In this document: piece by piece, positions 28,501 to 35,289 of the stretch
How positions within the stretch are numbered: the stretch's first letter is position 1
How the letters are laid out: every line of letters begins with the position of its first letter
Source of the DNA: Mycobacterium paraffinicum
Lineage (GTDB): Bacteria > Actinomycetota > Actinomycetes > Mycobacteriales > Mycobacteriaceae
DNA length: 54,439 bases
NCBI RefSeq assembly: GCF_001907675.1
Contig: NZ_MPNT01000036.1
Span: forward strand, 1 to 54,439
Direction: 5' to 3'
Position numbers and translations under genes: made by a program
The notes under the pieces: model-generated
The model's input: only the letters and a program-made list of their open reading frames with translations
What the model was told of the DNA's origin: nothing
Databases searched by the model: none

Positions 28501-29435
28501 CGCGTCTTGATCAGCCGCCCCCCACGCGACGTCACGACCTGTTCGACGAGCTCGTCGTGCCGTGCCAGCGCCACCGCCATGGCCGCGGCGTCCGCCTCCC
28601 ACGCGGCCGTCGACCCTTCGATGTCGGTGAGCAGGAAGGTGACGGCCCGAGTCACCGACGAAACTTGTTGTGCGGCGGGCATTTCCAGCGAGGAGTCTTG
28701 CGCGACGATCGCGGCCTCCAGCCGGCGGAGCTCGGGGCCCGGGTCGACGCCCAGTTCGTCGGCCAGCAGCGTACGCGCACGCTGGTATGCGCCAAGCGCT
28801 TCGCCCTGCCTGCCGGCGCGATACAGCGCGAGCATGAGCTGGCCCCACCGCCGCTCCCGCAGCGGGGCGTCGGTCACGGCGGCCTCGAGTTCCCCGATGA
28901 TCTCCGCGGCCCGGCCGGTCGCCAGCAGCGCATCGGCCCGATCCTCCACCAGCGCGGCATGGCCCTCGATCCAACGCGTTTTCTCGGAGGTTCCTCGCCG
29001 GCTGTCGGGCAGCTCGGGGATCCCGCGCCAGAGGGCGAGCGCCTCCTCGAAGCGGGCCACCGCCTGGCCGATGTCGCCGGCGGCGGCGGCGTCGCGTCCC
29101 AGCCGGGCGGCCGACTTGTACCGCGCGGCATCGACCTGACTCTCAGCCAGGGTCCAACCCGCGCCCGCTGTGACGACGAAGCCGTCACCGAGCGTGCGAC
29201 GCAACGAGGAGATGTGGGTTTGCAGCGCCTTGGCCGCAGTGCGTGGTGGGTCCTCGCCCCAGAGCAGTTCGACGAGCGTGTCGGCCGCCACGACGGAACC
29301 GCCGTGCAGCCCCAGCATCGAAAGGATCGCGCGAGGCTTGGCGCCCGGGATGACGACGGGCGCTCCGCCTTGCCGAACCTGCAGAGGTCCCAAAACCCCC
29401 AGTTCCACCGATGGAAGCGTACTCACGTAGGTCAT
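18684..29435 (-). CDS. giant SARP/BTAD-class III cyclase-STAND ATPase-TPR protein with 17 tandem NTF2/SnoaL-like modules
   Basis: This single uninterrupted frame encodes 3583 residues. In order: winged helix and BTAD (1-250); class III cyclase-like domain (264-430) keeping both metal aspartates (DIEGST at 271-276, GEGD ending at 316); AAA/STAND ATPase with Walker A GEPGVGKT (490-497) and Walker B LILDDLHW (603-610); winged-helix and helical TPR-like region to about 1270; then 17 NTF2-like modules to the C-terminus. Relatives with the first four parts are known actinobacterial regulators of about 1100-1300 residues, so the tail roughly triples the length. No signal or membrane segment is seen, so it is cytosolic. 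The ATG at 29435 starts directly before the winged helix. It is divergent from a phosphatase/kinase switch gene and coupled to an S51 peptidase. Confidence 0.93.
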   Translation of the reverse strand: MTYVSTLPSVELGVLGPLQVRQGGAPVVIPGAKPRAILSMLGLHGGSVVAADTLVELLWGEDPPRTAAKALQTHISSLRRTLGDGFVVTAGAGWTLAESQVDAARYKSAARLGRDAAAAGDIGQAVARFEEALALWRGIPELPDSRRGTSEKTRWIEGHAALVEDRADALLATGRAAEIIGELEAAVTDAPLRERRWGQLMLALYRAGRQGEALGAYQRARTLLADELGVDPGPELRRLEAAIVAQDSSLEMPAAQQVSSVTRAVTFLLTDIEGSTAAWEADAAAMAVALARHDELVEQVVTSRGGRLIKTRGEGDATFSVFDRPSAAAAAAIELQEAIVHEPWALREPMRIRVALHTGEVELRDGDYFGRAVNRAARLRSLASGGQILCSGATAELVIDSLPDDVVLADLGTRQLRNLARPEHVFELQLLTADDPGPAGPIEPPLERPSLPTVLAGRGPFVGRGHELERLASGWQNALAGGTNAMLIAGEPGVGKTRLAGEWSRQAYDQGALVIYGRCDEDLGAPYQPFAEALRSLLPCLGASGLRALRGVEALLTLIRGLADVLPDLAAPTRADPDTERYALFDAVVALLALASRRAPVVLILDDLHWAAKPTLLLLRHLLRFGEQARLQIIGTYRSTDLDRSHPLAAMLADLNRDGTASRLALSGLDEDDVTAYVAEAGYDDEELARALASVTGGNPFFLIEALRHVDESGGRWDQSTLPQGVREAVSRRLSRLPAEANKALAAAAVVGSRFALELVERVVGDDLVDAFDEACKAGIVIEEPGGRYRFNHAIVRQSLLAELPSVRRMRLHQRIATTLENEPGADEELLAELAYHYFECAWAGNAAKAVEYCRRAADQAMARLAYEGAAELYDRALHALEEIDDELPDRDDQVAALLIARCEALLAAGDVVSAGSAVAQLQTTTVDSAQLAAWATCFDGQLSMLIHPERLDAVEAAVGSAANKLAELGDAAGEAKAHTVRAGCLARLGRIGDCEIALDDALTAARRAREHRRVNAVLAQAPLAALWGPNPVPRAGGRCLDVVRLLRITTDSPAVEATSTRCQAVLEAFRGRAAAARRMIDSARRTVTELGLRHALVEVEQFAGIVELVVDEPAAAEAHLRKAYNGFRRMGLDADTAETAALLGRTCLALDQDAEADELCTESERLAGHALKASIAWRTLRARLLSRGGEHGEARRLAQEAVALAERTDALVDHGDACLALATALGAAGDVAGARAAAERAVELYERKGAAALAERARGLVGEQPPAAAPSKPPIVEPENACIRVGQRVVAAINVGDWDALEPLFAPAVAVESRRKIVGFTRADLPSDDWARDNRHIVESGGVRMRSVVLAVRGEHLALVRLSVGTADTSPGAPEDEFLSLYGIGDDGRVVMQIWFDIDDIDAAMAELDARFEAEQPARRRLENKAALVFEHVWSHFATRDWDALADTVADDYIGIDHRRVVSAETQYSRSAVVRDLQAAAEVGFTISMVSAVAIRGKRLVLARTRASGRDPAAVQNDALNVVEIDADDRIANVVAYDVEDLDAALAELDARYLVGEAAPHAATWSVVTGTFASMSRREFPALAPDCTTVDHRRVATFARNELPAYIRAGWDIDQNITTYVDAVHRLNERGAVVSYVAYGKSHDGFDGEWHEVAFTTVEGGMVNRCELFNETDLDTAIANFDQLSRPASRLENAATQVRERLQACFATSDWGAMSEILAEDISTDDRRRAVNAGIREGREAVLEEMSATLAIGVESLTSDVIAIRGDRLALCRTQTWGRDQRPEAFHTDVFDIVEINTEGQLTTRIIFDLNDFDAAIDELDRRYVAGEAANHSHIWSLVTGAFAALNQRRIPPTTSDWASIDHRRLAPIGAGDLAAYLRATWELSPRSRIYIEAVHRLGDLGAVVTHVAIGTSPDGFDAEWRVTDVVMFDGDRINRSELFDDSDVAAALGRFEELQPKASRLVNAATQTHKLVETSFAARDWDAIASVLADDISSDDRRRTVNSGKREGRKSVLEELSATADVGVKSMTSDVIATRGDRLALCRSQTWGRDKRPEAFHNDFLDVLELNLIGRVSARIAFDLDDFDAAMAELDARYLAGEAAAYAGPLSVMTRAYAALNRREHPATTSGWVNIDHRRGISFPPGHVSTLLTNWLTTPDLYNYIAAVHRLGDRGSVVTSVTHETSREGFEAEWRDICVFTINGELIDRLEVFDEADLDSALARFDQLSRPASRLENAATRVYDRLGAYFADRDWTATANAMAENVIDDDRRRTVNAGIRRGRAVEVANSKATAEIGAETIMSTVIATRGERLALCRSSILGQGRQSGPFRMDFLSVLESDAKERLAAHVAFELDDFDAAMAELDARYLAGEAAGQSRTWSIIASSYAALNRGEPPLTTPDCVNIDHRRETAFGPDDLSAYLRAGLEIDPNIHIYVREVHRLNPPGAVITYGAYETSQRGFDAEWCGIAVFTIEGNLINRTEVFHEAQIDAAIARFEQLGQPAPRLENAASRVGNRYLTCFGVGDWQAMAAMLAENFTNDDRRRVVGAGVQYGRDAQTADMQTVADLWTRNVTSTVIAIRGEHLALMRLRFSNSEQGPDAFLTETLGVLEIDADERIAAVVFFDDVAAAFNELEARYLGGEAAAHARTWSVIAAGCAALNRHELPATTAGFASIDHRRGAAHAPGELVDYVRAGWELDQKIRTYPEAVHRLSDLGAVYTHVAHGTSREGFGAEWRGISVVTVDGDLVSRSEVFDEADVKAAIARFEQLSEPSPRLENAASRTYEWIKSAYAAGDMHSIAELLADDVWTEDRRHVVNAGLREGPDAVIAEISGLHEGEVDVMTEVVATRGDRLVLSRIRSSLHGDGAEGFHSVGLDVLEINADGRVAARIVFDREDIDAAFSELDARYLAGEAAAYARTWSAISGAYAAVNRRQLPLMTPDFADIDHRRGAAWAPGELVEFLRSALDQTAELTIRIAAVHRVSQLGAIVTHAAAGTSPEGFEAEWREICIVVVDGERLKHCEVFDEVDLDEAIVRFEELHRQRRRLANAASRAHDRFFAHFQARNWTAIAEVLADDGFIDDRHDVVNTGFWDGRDTVIANLRALAEAAPATWTVIATRGERLALTRISSPSRDIEHGEFSIEMLIVAEIDTGGRIVAQISFDAEDVDAAFAELEARYIAGEAVTHARTWSLVTQGHAQFNRHELPTMTPDVIYIDHRRGVTIEGADLAATVRANLDLLPQVHVYVESVHRLTELGAVATQVVKGTSQQGFDAEWQTITIFTFEGDLLSSYETFDETELDAALARFEQLEPPAPRFENVATRADQQFWGYIAAGDWKALGAMLADDVANDDRRRTVNAGIRRGRDSDVANMRSLSEIGVTHVASTIIATRGERLLLRRTRFSLDEGPEDFNVELLCIVELDAENRIGTRILFDPYELDAAFEELDGRYLAGEAADEGHTWSLMAQTYAGLNRHETPATTPDFVNIDHRRGITFEPGNIVPYVQATWDVAPDLKMCIETVHRLTNAGAVITHTAYGTSQDGFDAEWREIVFFTFQGDRVDRCEMFDDVDLDAALARFDEVTATRPVGD

Positions 29436-29543
29436 CGTCGGTGGGGCAATTCAAAGCATGGTCAAGACTGAGTAAAGCTCTCATCGCCCGGAAGATCATC
29501 GCCACCCTAGGGCCTACCCGTGTGAACCGTTAGGTTTGTATCC

Positions 29544-32117
29544 ATGGGCGATGAGGGGGGAGGTGGTTCGGCATTCACCTGGCAGGGCCGGCGTGAGCTG
29601 GTCAGCCAGATCCATGAGCAGCTCGACGAGCTGGTCGAAGCCCGCGACCAGATGGAGCAATTGGTCCGGGTCATCAGCGAAATCGGTTCGGACCTCGACC
29701 TCGACGTGACCCTGCGCCGCATCGTCAAGGGGGCGATGGAGCTGACCGGCTGCCGTTACGCAGCCCTGGGCATCCGCGCTCCCGACGGCGCCCTGGTCGC
29801 GTTCGTGCGTGCGGGAATCGACGACGACACTGCGCGGCTGCTCGGTGATTTGCCGGTGGGTGAGGGTCTTCGCCTCGAAGACGTGAGTGCTCATCCGCAG
29901 GCCGGGGCGCTGCAAGCCCACGATCCGCCGATGCGGGCGCTCCTCGGGATACCGATCACCGTTCGGGGATCGAACTTCGGCAGCCTCTACCTCGCCGACG
30001 ACCAGGCGGGCCGGGTGTTCTCCGACTCCCAGGCGGCCGCCGTGCGGGCCCTGGCCACGGCCGCGGCGGCGGCCATCGACAACGCGCGCCTGTTCGAGCG
30101 GGAACGGGAATCGGCGAAGTGGACGAAGGCCAGCCGCGAGATCACCACCGCGCTGCTGTCCGGCGACCCGCAGACGGGGCCGCTCCAGCTCATCGTGAAC
30201 CGGGCGCTGGAGCTGGCCGGCGCCGAACAAGCGATTCTGCTGATACCCAAGGAGGCCGACGTGCCGGCCGACGAGGTCGACACCCTGGTTGTGGCCGCCA
30301 CGGCGGGGCGGTACTCCTCGGAGGTGATCGGTCGCCAGGTGCCGATGGAAGGTTCCACCACGGGCGGGGTCGCACGGCGCGGCCTACCGCTGATCACCGA
30401 CTCCTTCCAATATCCGATCGAGGGATTCACCGATGTCGGCGAACGTTCCGCGATTGTCATGCCGCTCATCGCAGACGGCGCGGTTCTTGGCGTCATCGCC
30501 GTCGCCCGCGACCCGCAGCAGTCGCCCTTCGACAACGATTACCTCGAGCTCGTCAGCGACTTCGCCCGGCACGCGGCCATCGCCCTGGCGCTGGCGGCGG
30601 GTCGCGAACACGCGCTCAACCAGGAACTCGCCCAAGCGGACACCGTCGATGACGCGGTGAACGCCGCGGCGGAGGAGTTGCGCCGGCTGTGGCGGGCCCG
30701 CCGCGTCGTCGCCGTCACGTTCCCGGCGCAGAGTTCCTCCACCGGAAGCGCTTATGGCCCACTGCAGGTCGTGTCGGTCGGCGAGCCTGTGGAGTGGGGG
30801 GACCTGCCGCCTCACACCCAACGCATGCTCAGCGCGTTGCGCGAGGGTGACCTACTCACCCCCAGCACGGGGGAGCCCGGGACGGCGGGCATCGCGCTGC
30901 AGCACCCCGAGGGCGTGCTCGTTGTCTGGATCGATTTGGCCGAACGTCGGTCGTTCACCCTGGAAGACCAGACCTTGCTGACCGTGTTGGCTGGCCGGCT
31001 CGGCCAGGGCCTGCAGCGGGTCCATCAGGTCGACCAGCAGCGCGAAACCGCCCTGGCGCTGCAGCACGCGATTCTGGGACCCGCTGATCTGCCGCACGGC
31101 TTCGCCGTCCGTTATCAGGCTGCCAGCCGGCCGCTGCAGGTGGGCGGTGACTGGTACGACATCGTCGACCTCGATGACGGGCGCATCGCGATGGTCGTCG
31201 GCGACTGCGTGGGGCATGGGCTCGCCGCCGCGACGGTGATGGGGCAGGTGCGCAGTGCGTGCCGCGCGTTGCTATTCGAAAACCCCAGCCCCGGCGCGGC
31301 TCTCGCCGGGATGGATCGCTTCGCCGCGCGGCTGCCCGGCGCGCAATGCACCACCGCCGTCTGCGCGGTGCTCAACCCCGAGACCGGCGAGCTGGTGTAT
31401 TCCAGCGCCGGGCACCCGCCGCCCATCCTGGTCGACGCCGATGGCACCACCCAGCTGCTCGACGACGGCCACACCATCGCGTTGGGAGTACGGCCCAACT
31501 GGTCTCGCCCCGAGGCCCGGGTGACCGTGCCGGCCCGCGCCACACTGCTGCTCTATACCGACGGCTTGGTCGAACGTCGCCGCACCGCCTTGGGGCAGGG
31601 CATCTCCCGGGCGGCCGAGTTCGTGCAGGACGGCCGCGGGTCGACGCTCGACGAGTTGGCGAACCACATCATGTCGGGTCTGGCTCCCACCGGTGGCTAC
31701 CAGGACGACGTTGTCGTTCTGCTTTATCGTCATCCCGCGCCGCTGGAGCTGACATTCCCGGCCGACCTCAGTCACTTGGCCCCCGCACGAACCGCGCTGC
31801 GCACCTGGCTGACTCGCACCCGACTGGACCCGGAACAGGCGATGAACGTGCTGGTCGCCGCCGGCGAAGCCGTCGCCAACGCCATCGAGCACGGTCACCG
31901 GGACCAGCGGGAAGGCACCATCAGCCTGGGTGCGACCGCACTGGTCGACCGGGTGCAGTTGACCATCACCGACACCGGCTCGTGGAAACCTCCGCAACCG
32001 GCGAGTTATCCCCACCGGGGACGGGGTATTGCCCTCATGCGGGGGCTCATGAATGACGTCACCATCAATCCCGATGCCGCCGGAACCACGGTTCACCTAT
32101 CCGCGAGGATCACATGA
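29544..32117 (+). CDS. GAF-SpoIIE phosphatase-HATPase switch protein (RsbU/RsbW fusion)
   Basis: This 857-residue protein has an N-terminal coiled region (20-50), a GAF domain similar to that of DosS-type sensors (55-185), a second GAF (200-355), a degenerate third GAF-like segment (about 364-490), a SpoIIE/PP2C phosphatase (515-730; GGDWYD 534-539, GDCVGHG 553-559, YTDG near 671, QDD near 720) and an anti-sigma-type HATPase (735-857; N-box EAVANAIEHG near 775, DTG near 810, GRG near 826). It resembles M. tuberculosis Rv1364c, which carries phosphatase, kinase and antagonist in one chain. Here the STAS partner is a separate overlapping gene. The expected role is stress control of a sigma factor by partner switching; no sigma factor gene is present in the window. 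Confidence 0.93.
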   Translation: MGDEGGGGSAFTWQGRRELVSQIHEQLDELVEARDQMEQLVRVISEIGSDLDLDVTLRRIVKGAMELTGCRYAALGIRAPDGALVAFVRAGIDDDTARLLGDLPVGEGLRLEDVSAHPQAGALQAHDPPMRALLGIPITVRGSNFGSLYLADDQAGRVFSDSQAAAVRALATAAAAAIDNARLFERERESAKWTKASREITTALLSGDPQTGPLQLIVNRALELAGAEQAILLIPKEADVPADEVDTLVVAATAGRYSSEVIGRQVPMEGSTTGGVARRGLPLITDSFQYPIEGFTDVGERSAIVMPLIADGAVLGVIAVARDPQQSPFDNDYLELVSDFARHAAIALALAAGREHALNQELAQADTVDDAVNAAAEELRRLWRARRVVAVTFPAQSSSTGSAYGPLQVVSVGEPVEWGDLPPHTQRMLSALREGDLLTPSTGEPGTAGIALQHPEGVLVVWIDLAERRSFTLEDQTLLTVLAGRLGQGLQRVHQVDQQRETALALQHAILGPADLPHGFAVRYQAASRPLQVGGDWYDIVDLDDGRIAMVVGDCVGHGLAAATVMGQVRSACRALLFENPSPGAALAGMDRFAARLPGAQCTTAVCAVLNPETGELVYSSAGHPPPILVDADGTTQLLDDGHTIALGVRPNWSRPEARVTVPARATLLLYTDGLVERRRTALGQGISRAAEFVQDGRGSTLDELANHIMSGLAPTGGYQDDVVVLLYRHPAPLELTFPADLSHLAPARTALRTWLTRTRLDPEQAMNVLVAAGEAVANAIEHGHRDQREGTISLGATALVDRVQLTITDTGSWKPPQPASYPHRGRGIALMRGLMNDVTINPDAAGTTVHLSARIT

Positions 32118-32434
32118 TGCCCACGTCGCTCACCCTCGACACCGCGCGTCGCGACGACGGGGAGCTGATGCTGGTCGCGGCCGGCGAGATCGATCTGAGC
32201 AACATCGACGCCTTCGTTGCGGCCCTTACCACCGCCAGCGGGGAAGCCGCGAGCGGCGGGCCGCTCACTGTCGACCTCAGCGGCGTCGAGTACCTCGACA
32301 GCGCCGCCATCAACGCCTTGTTTTCCCACGCCAACCACATCAACCTGATCGCCCACCCGATCCTGATGCCGATCCTCTCCATCAGCGGCCTCACGGAATT
32401 GGTCGCCATCGAACCCGCGCCTTCGGCGGACTGA
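32114..32434 (+). CDS. STAS-domain anti-sigma factor antagonist
   Basis: This encodes 106 residues forming a STAS domain: strand VAAGEIDLSN, the LTVDLSGVEYLDS strand-loop and helix AAINALF. The phosphorylatable serine is Ser63 in EYLDSAA. The ATG at 32114 overlaps the stop of the upstream phosphatase/kinase gene as ATGA, so the pair is translationally coupled. The HATPase domain upstream would phosphorylate this serine and the SpoIIE domain would remove the phosphate, controlling release of a sigma factor. The C-terminal half is shorter and more hydrophobic than in classical RsbV. Confidence 0.88.
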   Translation: MMPTSLTLDTARRDDGELMLVAAGEIDLSNIDAFVAALTTASGEAASGGPLTVDLSGVEYLDSAAINALFSHANHINLIAHPILMPILSISGLTELVAIEPAPSAD

Positions 32435-32451
32435 TGACGACCGGCCGAGCG

Positions 32452-32955
32452 TCAGGTGTTCTCGGCGATCCAGGTGCTGGTGAAGCGCTGTAACGCGGGG
32501 AGGCTTGCGGCCAAGTCGGCCTGCATCGACTTCTCGAGTTTGCGGCCCACCAGCGGGATCCTCATCGCCACCTCCACGGCGAAGCGCAGCCGGGTCCCGT
32601 CCCCGGCGGGTGCCATGACCGCGTCCGCGCGCCCCGACCCTAGGCCGCCCGAGGAGACGACGTTGATCTGCCCGCGGACTTCGCCGTCGGCGACGGATCG
32701 CCAAATTTCGGTGTGCACGATCTTCAGCTCCCCGGGGACGACCTTGGCGATCAGAGCGGGCATTATCTGCCGGGATACGTGTTGGGTGGCGCGCACCGTC
32801 ACCGTGCCGTCGGCGTCGACTTCCAGGGAATCCAGCGTGGTCGGGGCGTTGCTCGCCTTCAGGCGGGCGAGCCAATAGTCCTCGCGCCCAAACGCTGCGT
32901 GGATTTGTTCCACGCTGGCGGGCGATTCGATGCGGATGTCGAAGGATCGCGACAC
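32452..32955 (-). CDS. DUF2505-family protein
   Basis: This encodes 167 residues starting VSRSFDIRIESPASVEQIH and containing REDYWLARL, VDADGTVTVRATQ and RIPLVGRKLEKSMQADL. This matches the actinobacterial DUF2505 family, with a START/polyketide-cyclase-like predicted fold and unknown function. The GTG at 32955 is chosen because the family N-terminus begins there, although the frame stays open to 33171. It converges with the STAS gene with 17 bp between stops. Confidence 0.82.
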   Translation of the reverse strand: MSRSFDIRIESPASVEQIHAAFGREDYWLARLKASNAPTTLDSLEVDADGTVTVRATQHVSRQIMPALIAKVVPGELKIVHTEIWRSVADGEVRGQINVVSSGGLGSGRADAVMAPAGDGTRLRFAVEVAMRIPLVGRKLEKSMQADLAASLPALQRFTSTWIAENT

Positions 32956-33063
32956 AGCATCCGATTCTTGCAAAGGGCGGGCCCGGGTGAGCGCCATGGC
33001 GCAGGTTTGCGCAGGTTTCGAACGTACGTGCGATGGATATCCCTCCTCGCGGAGGTGGAACAC

Positions 33064-33276
33064 ATGACTGATGACACGCGACAGGCGCCGAGCGAGAACC
33101 CGGAGAAGGACACGTCCCAGTGGGTGACCGGTGACGAGCCGATGACCGGGCCGCAGCGCAGCTACCTGCACACGTTGGCTCAGGAAGCCGGGCGGGATGC
33201 TCCCGACGACTTGACCAAGGCGCAGGCGTCCGAGCTCATCGACGAGTTGCAGGAGCAGACCGGACGCGGCAACTGA
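33064..33276 (+). CDS. DUF3072-family small protein
   Basis: This encodes 70 residues: an acidic, Pro-rich N-terminus followed by WVTGDEPMTGPQRSYLHTLA and DLTKAQASELIDELQEQTGRG, the DUF3072 signature. The ATG at 33064 follows CGGAGG. The helix-extended-helix part resembles small nucleic-acid-binding modules, but no activity is established. It ends directly against the convergent YihY-like gene. Confidence 0.8.
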   Translation: MTDDTRQAPSENPEKDTSQWVTGDEPMTGPQRSYLHTLAQEAGRDAPDDLTKAQASELIDELQEQTGRGN

Positions 33277-34293
33277 TCACCCGGGCGGCCGGCCGCCGAC
33301 GATGGGTGTCGTCGGCGGCCGGGGCCGGGTCTCCTTGGGGGCGCGGTCTCCGAATCTGACGCTGACGCGCTGGAATTCCTTGACGCGCTCTGCTTTTGCT
33401 CTCTTGGTGTAGGTCTTGCGGTCGGCCGGTGTGAGTTCCGCTTCGTCGGAGAAGGGAGTGAGCAACGCCCGCGGGTAAAGGCGTTCCACCAGAACGACAT
33501 TGATCTCGGCGCAGAGAACCAGCGTGGACGACACCAGGAACAGGAAGGCCAGTAAACCCAGCACCAACGCGAAGACGCTGTTGGTCGCGCTGGCCGACTT
33601 CACCGTGTGCCGAATGTATCCGGCGCCGCCCCACTGCAGGACCTGCCAAATGACCGCAGCCGCAAGCGCTCCGGGCAGCACCTGGCGATAGGTGAGGTCC
33701 CTCGCGGTGGTGACGCGAAACGCCACCAGGCAGATCATGGCGTTGATCGCCACGGCGACCAACGCGACGCCGACCTTTCCGAAGATGCCCAGCGCGCCCG
33801 TCGCCTGAGCGGCCGCCGACAGGACCGTTGCGGCGATGGCCGCCGAGCCGAGGACCAACAGCAGCATCAAGCTGCGCAGCCGCGAGCGGATCGGGTCGGG
33901 ACGCTTGTTCCTCGGCACGGCCCACACGGAGTCCATCGCATTCTGCACCGCCTGGCCCACACCCAACCCGCCGTAGAGCGCGCCCGCGATGCCGACGACC
34001 ACTGCGGCGGTCCCCCCGCTGAGCCCCGCCGGCTGATGCAGCTGAGCGCCGATGACCGGGAATTGGCTCAGCGTGCTGTTCAGCACCTGTGCCTGCAGGT
34101 CGGGGCGCCCGGCGAGCAGCACCCCCAGGCCGGTGGTCAACAGCAGCAGAAGCGGGAACAGGGACACGAACCCGTAATAGGTGATCAGGGCGGATAGGTA
34201 GCCGCCTTGGTCGTCGAGATATTTGTAGATGACCCCGATCGCCACGCCGGCGGCGCGGTTTCGTCGCTGAAGCCTGTCCAGCCAGCCGACCAT
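33277..34293 (-). CDS. YihY/YhjD-family inner membrane protein
   Basis: This encodes 338 residues with about six transmembrane helices. The N-terminal region GGYLSALITYYGFVSLFPLL is characteristic of the YihY/virulence-factor BrkB superfamily, followed by YGGLGVGQAVQNAMDSVW and later LSAAAQATG and FLFLVSSTLVLCAEINVVL. The basic cytoplasmic tail (TPADRKTYTKRAKAERVKEF) is typical of the YhjD subgroup, for which a link to lipopolysaccharide export was suggested in Escherichia coli. Its role in mycobacteria is unclear. The ATG at 34293 is preferred to the far upstream start, which adds a Pro/Arg-rich stretch unlike the family. Confidence 0.88.
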   Translation of the reverse strand: MVGWLDRLQRRNRAAGVAIGVIYKYLDDQGGYLSALITYYGFVSLFPLLLLLTTGLGVLLAGRPDLQAQVLNSTLSQFPVIGAQLHQPAGLSGGTAAVVVGIAGALYGGLGVGQAVQNAMDSVWAVPRNKRPDPIRSRLRSLMLLLVLGSAAIAATVLSAAAQATGALGIFGKVGVALVAVAINAMICLVAFRVTTARDLTYRQVLPGALAAAVIWQVLQWGGAGYIRHTVKSASATNSVFALVLGLLAFLFLVSSTLVLCAEINVVLVERLYPRALLTPFSDEAELTPADRKTYTKRAKAERVKEFQRVSVRFGDRAPKETRPRPPTTPIVGGRPPG

Positions 34294-34418
34294 CTCGTGC
34301 TCACTTCGTCGCGACGGAAGCGGATACCCCCCCGATGGGATTGCCTGGTGATACCCGCATTCGGGCCGGATCAATCCGCTCGGGCCCTGCCGGGCTGGCT
34401 CCGTGCCAGGATGGGCTG

Positions 34419-34850
34419 ATGGGCGATGACGAAATGCATCCGGAGCGAGAGTTCAACGAACGCAACATCGAGGAATTCCGCCGCAACGGCGGCAAGGTCG
34501 GAGGACAGTTCGAGGGCTTCCCGTTGCTGTTGTTGACCTCGACCGGGGCACGGAGCGGCGCACAGCGGGTAAATCCGGTCGCATACTTCGATGTCGACGG
34601 CAGGATCTATATCGTCGGATCCGCCGCGGGCCGGGACAAGAACCCCGCGTGGGTGCACAACATCCGCGCCAACCCGAGGGTGACCGTGGAGATCGGCTCA
34701 CAGGGGCCCAAGCCGGCAACCGTGCGCGAATTGCCGCGCGACGAGCGCGATTCCGCCTATCGGATCGTCGTCGAGCGGGCGCCGGGGTTCGGCGAGTATC
34801 AGGAGCGCACCGACCGAGTCATCCCCGTGTTCGAGTTGGTTACCGAATAA
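34419..34850 (+). CDS. deazaflavin-dependent nitroreductase (Ddn family)
   Basis: This encodes 143 residues of the F420-binding split beta-barrel family. Signatures are LLLTSTGARSGAQRVNPVAY, IVGSAAGRDKNPAWVHNIRANP and VTVEIG. The family includes M. tuberculosis Ddn (Rv3547), an F420H2-dependent quinone reductase that activates nitroimidazole drugs. The native substrate is probably a quinone or similar electron acceptor. A second Ddn-type domain occurs in the fusion protein at 51167-52333. Confidence 0.88.
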   Translation: MGDDEMHPEREFNERNIEEFRRNGGKVGGQFEGFPLLLLTSTGARSGAQRVNPVAYFDVDGRIYIVGSAAGRDKNPAWVHNIRANPRVTVEIGSQGPKPATVRELPRDERDSAYRIVVERAPGFGEYQERTDRVIPVFELVTE

Positions 34851-34920
34851 CAGCACCGCCAACGGGTTTCGCGTTGCAAAATCGTCTGCACCGAGCGTCA
34901 TCGGCCGGGAGGAGACCGAC

Positions 34921-35208
34921 ATGACAAGTGCCGCATTGAAGCATCTGGGGCGCGGTAGGGCGTTCGGCGCCTGCGTACTTGCTTTGGCGATGTTGCCGGT
35001 GATCGCCGTTTCGGCACCGGCGGTCGGCCGGGCCGACCCTAATTGCGCTGACGGGTTTGTCTGGAGCGCGGACTTGCATCAATGCGTTCCTTCGGTCCCC
35101 GCCGTGAACGGGCCGGGCGGACCCGCCGGCCCCGGCGGGCCGGGCGGACCCGGGGGACCGGGCGGGCCAGGTGGACCGGGCGGCCCGGGGGGACCCGGCC
35201 CGCGATAA
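34921..35208 (+). CDS. small secreted protein with collagen-like Gly-Gly-Pro tail
   Basis: This encodes 95 residues: a signal peptide (cleavage after GRA near residue 38), a short domain with two cysteines (NCADGFVWSADLHQC) and a tail of about 30 residues of nearly pure Pro-Gly-Gly triplets (residues 64-94). The ATG at 34921 follows GGGAGGAGA. The tail resembles collagen triplets but is too short and regular to be sure of a triple helix. It resembles the N-terminal layout of other mycobacterial secreted proteins with NCxxGxVWxxxxxxC. A second, unrelated Gly-Pro-rich gene is at 37487-38137. Confidence 0.72.
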   Translation: MTSAALKHLGRGRAFGACVLALAMLPVIAVSAPAVGRADPNCADGFVWSADLHQCVPSVPAVNGPGGPAGPGGPGGPGGPGGPGGPGGPGGPGPR

Positions 35209-35289
35209 CGCCAACTAGCTCGGGAACTCTTCGCCCCTTGCGGTCGTTATACCTACTAAGTATCGCTTTGACTGCAAGGGGACAGACGT

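Noticed and set aside
27852..29471. 539-codon plus-strand open frame
   Set aside because: It is antisense to the BTAD-cyclase-ATPase part of the giant gene; long antisense frames are expected in GC-rich DNA, and the sequence has no domain.
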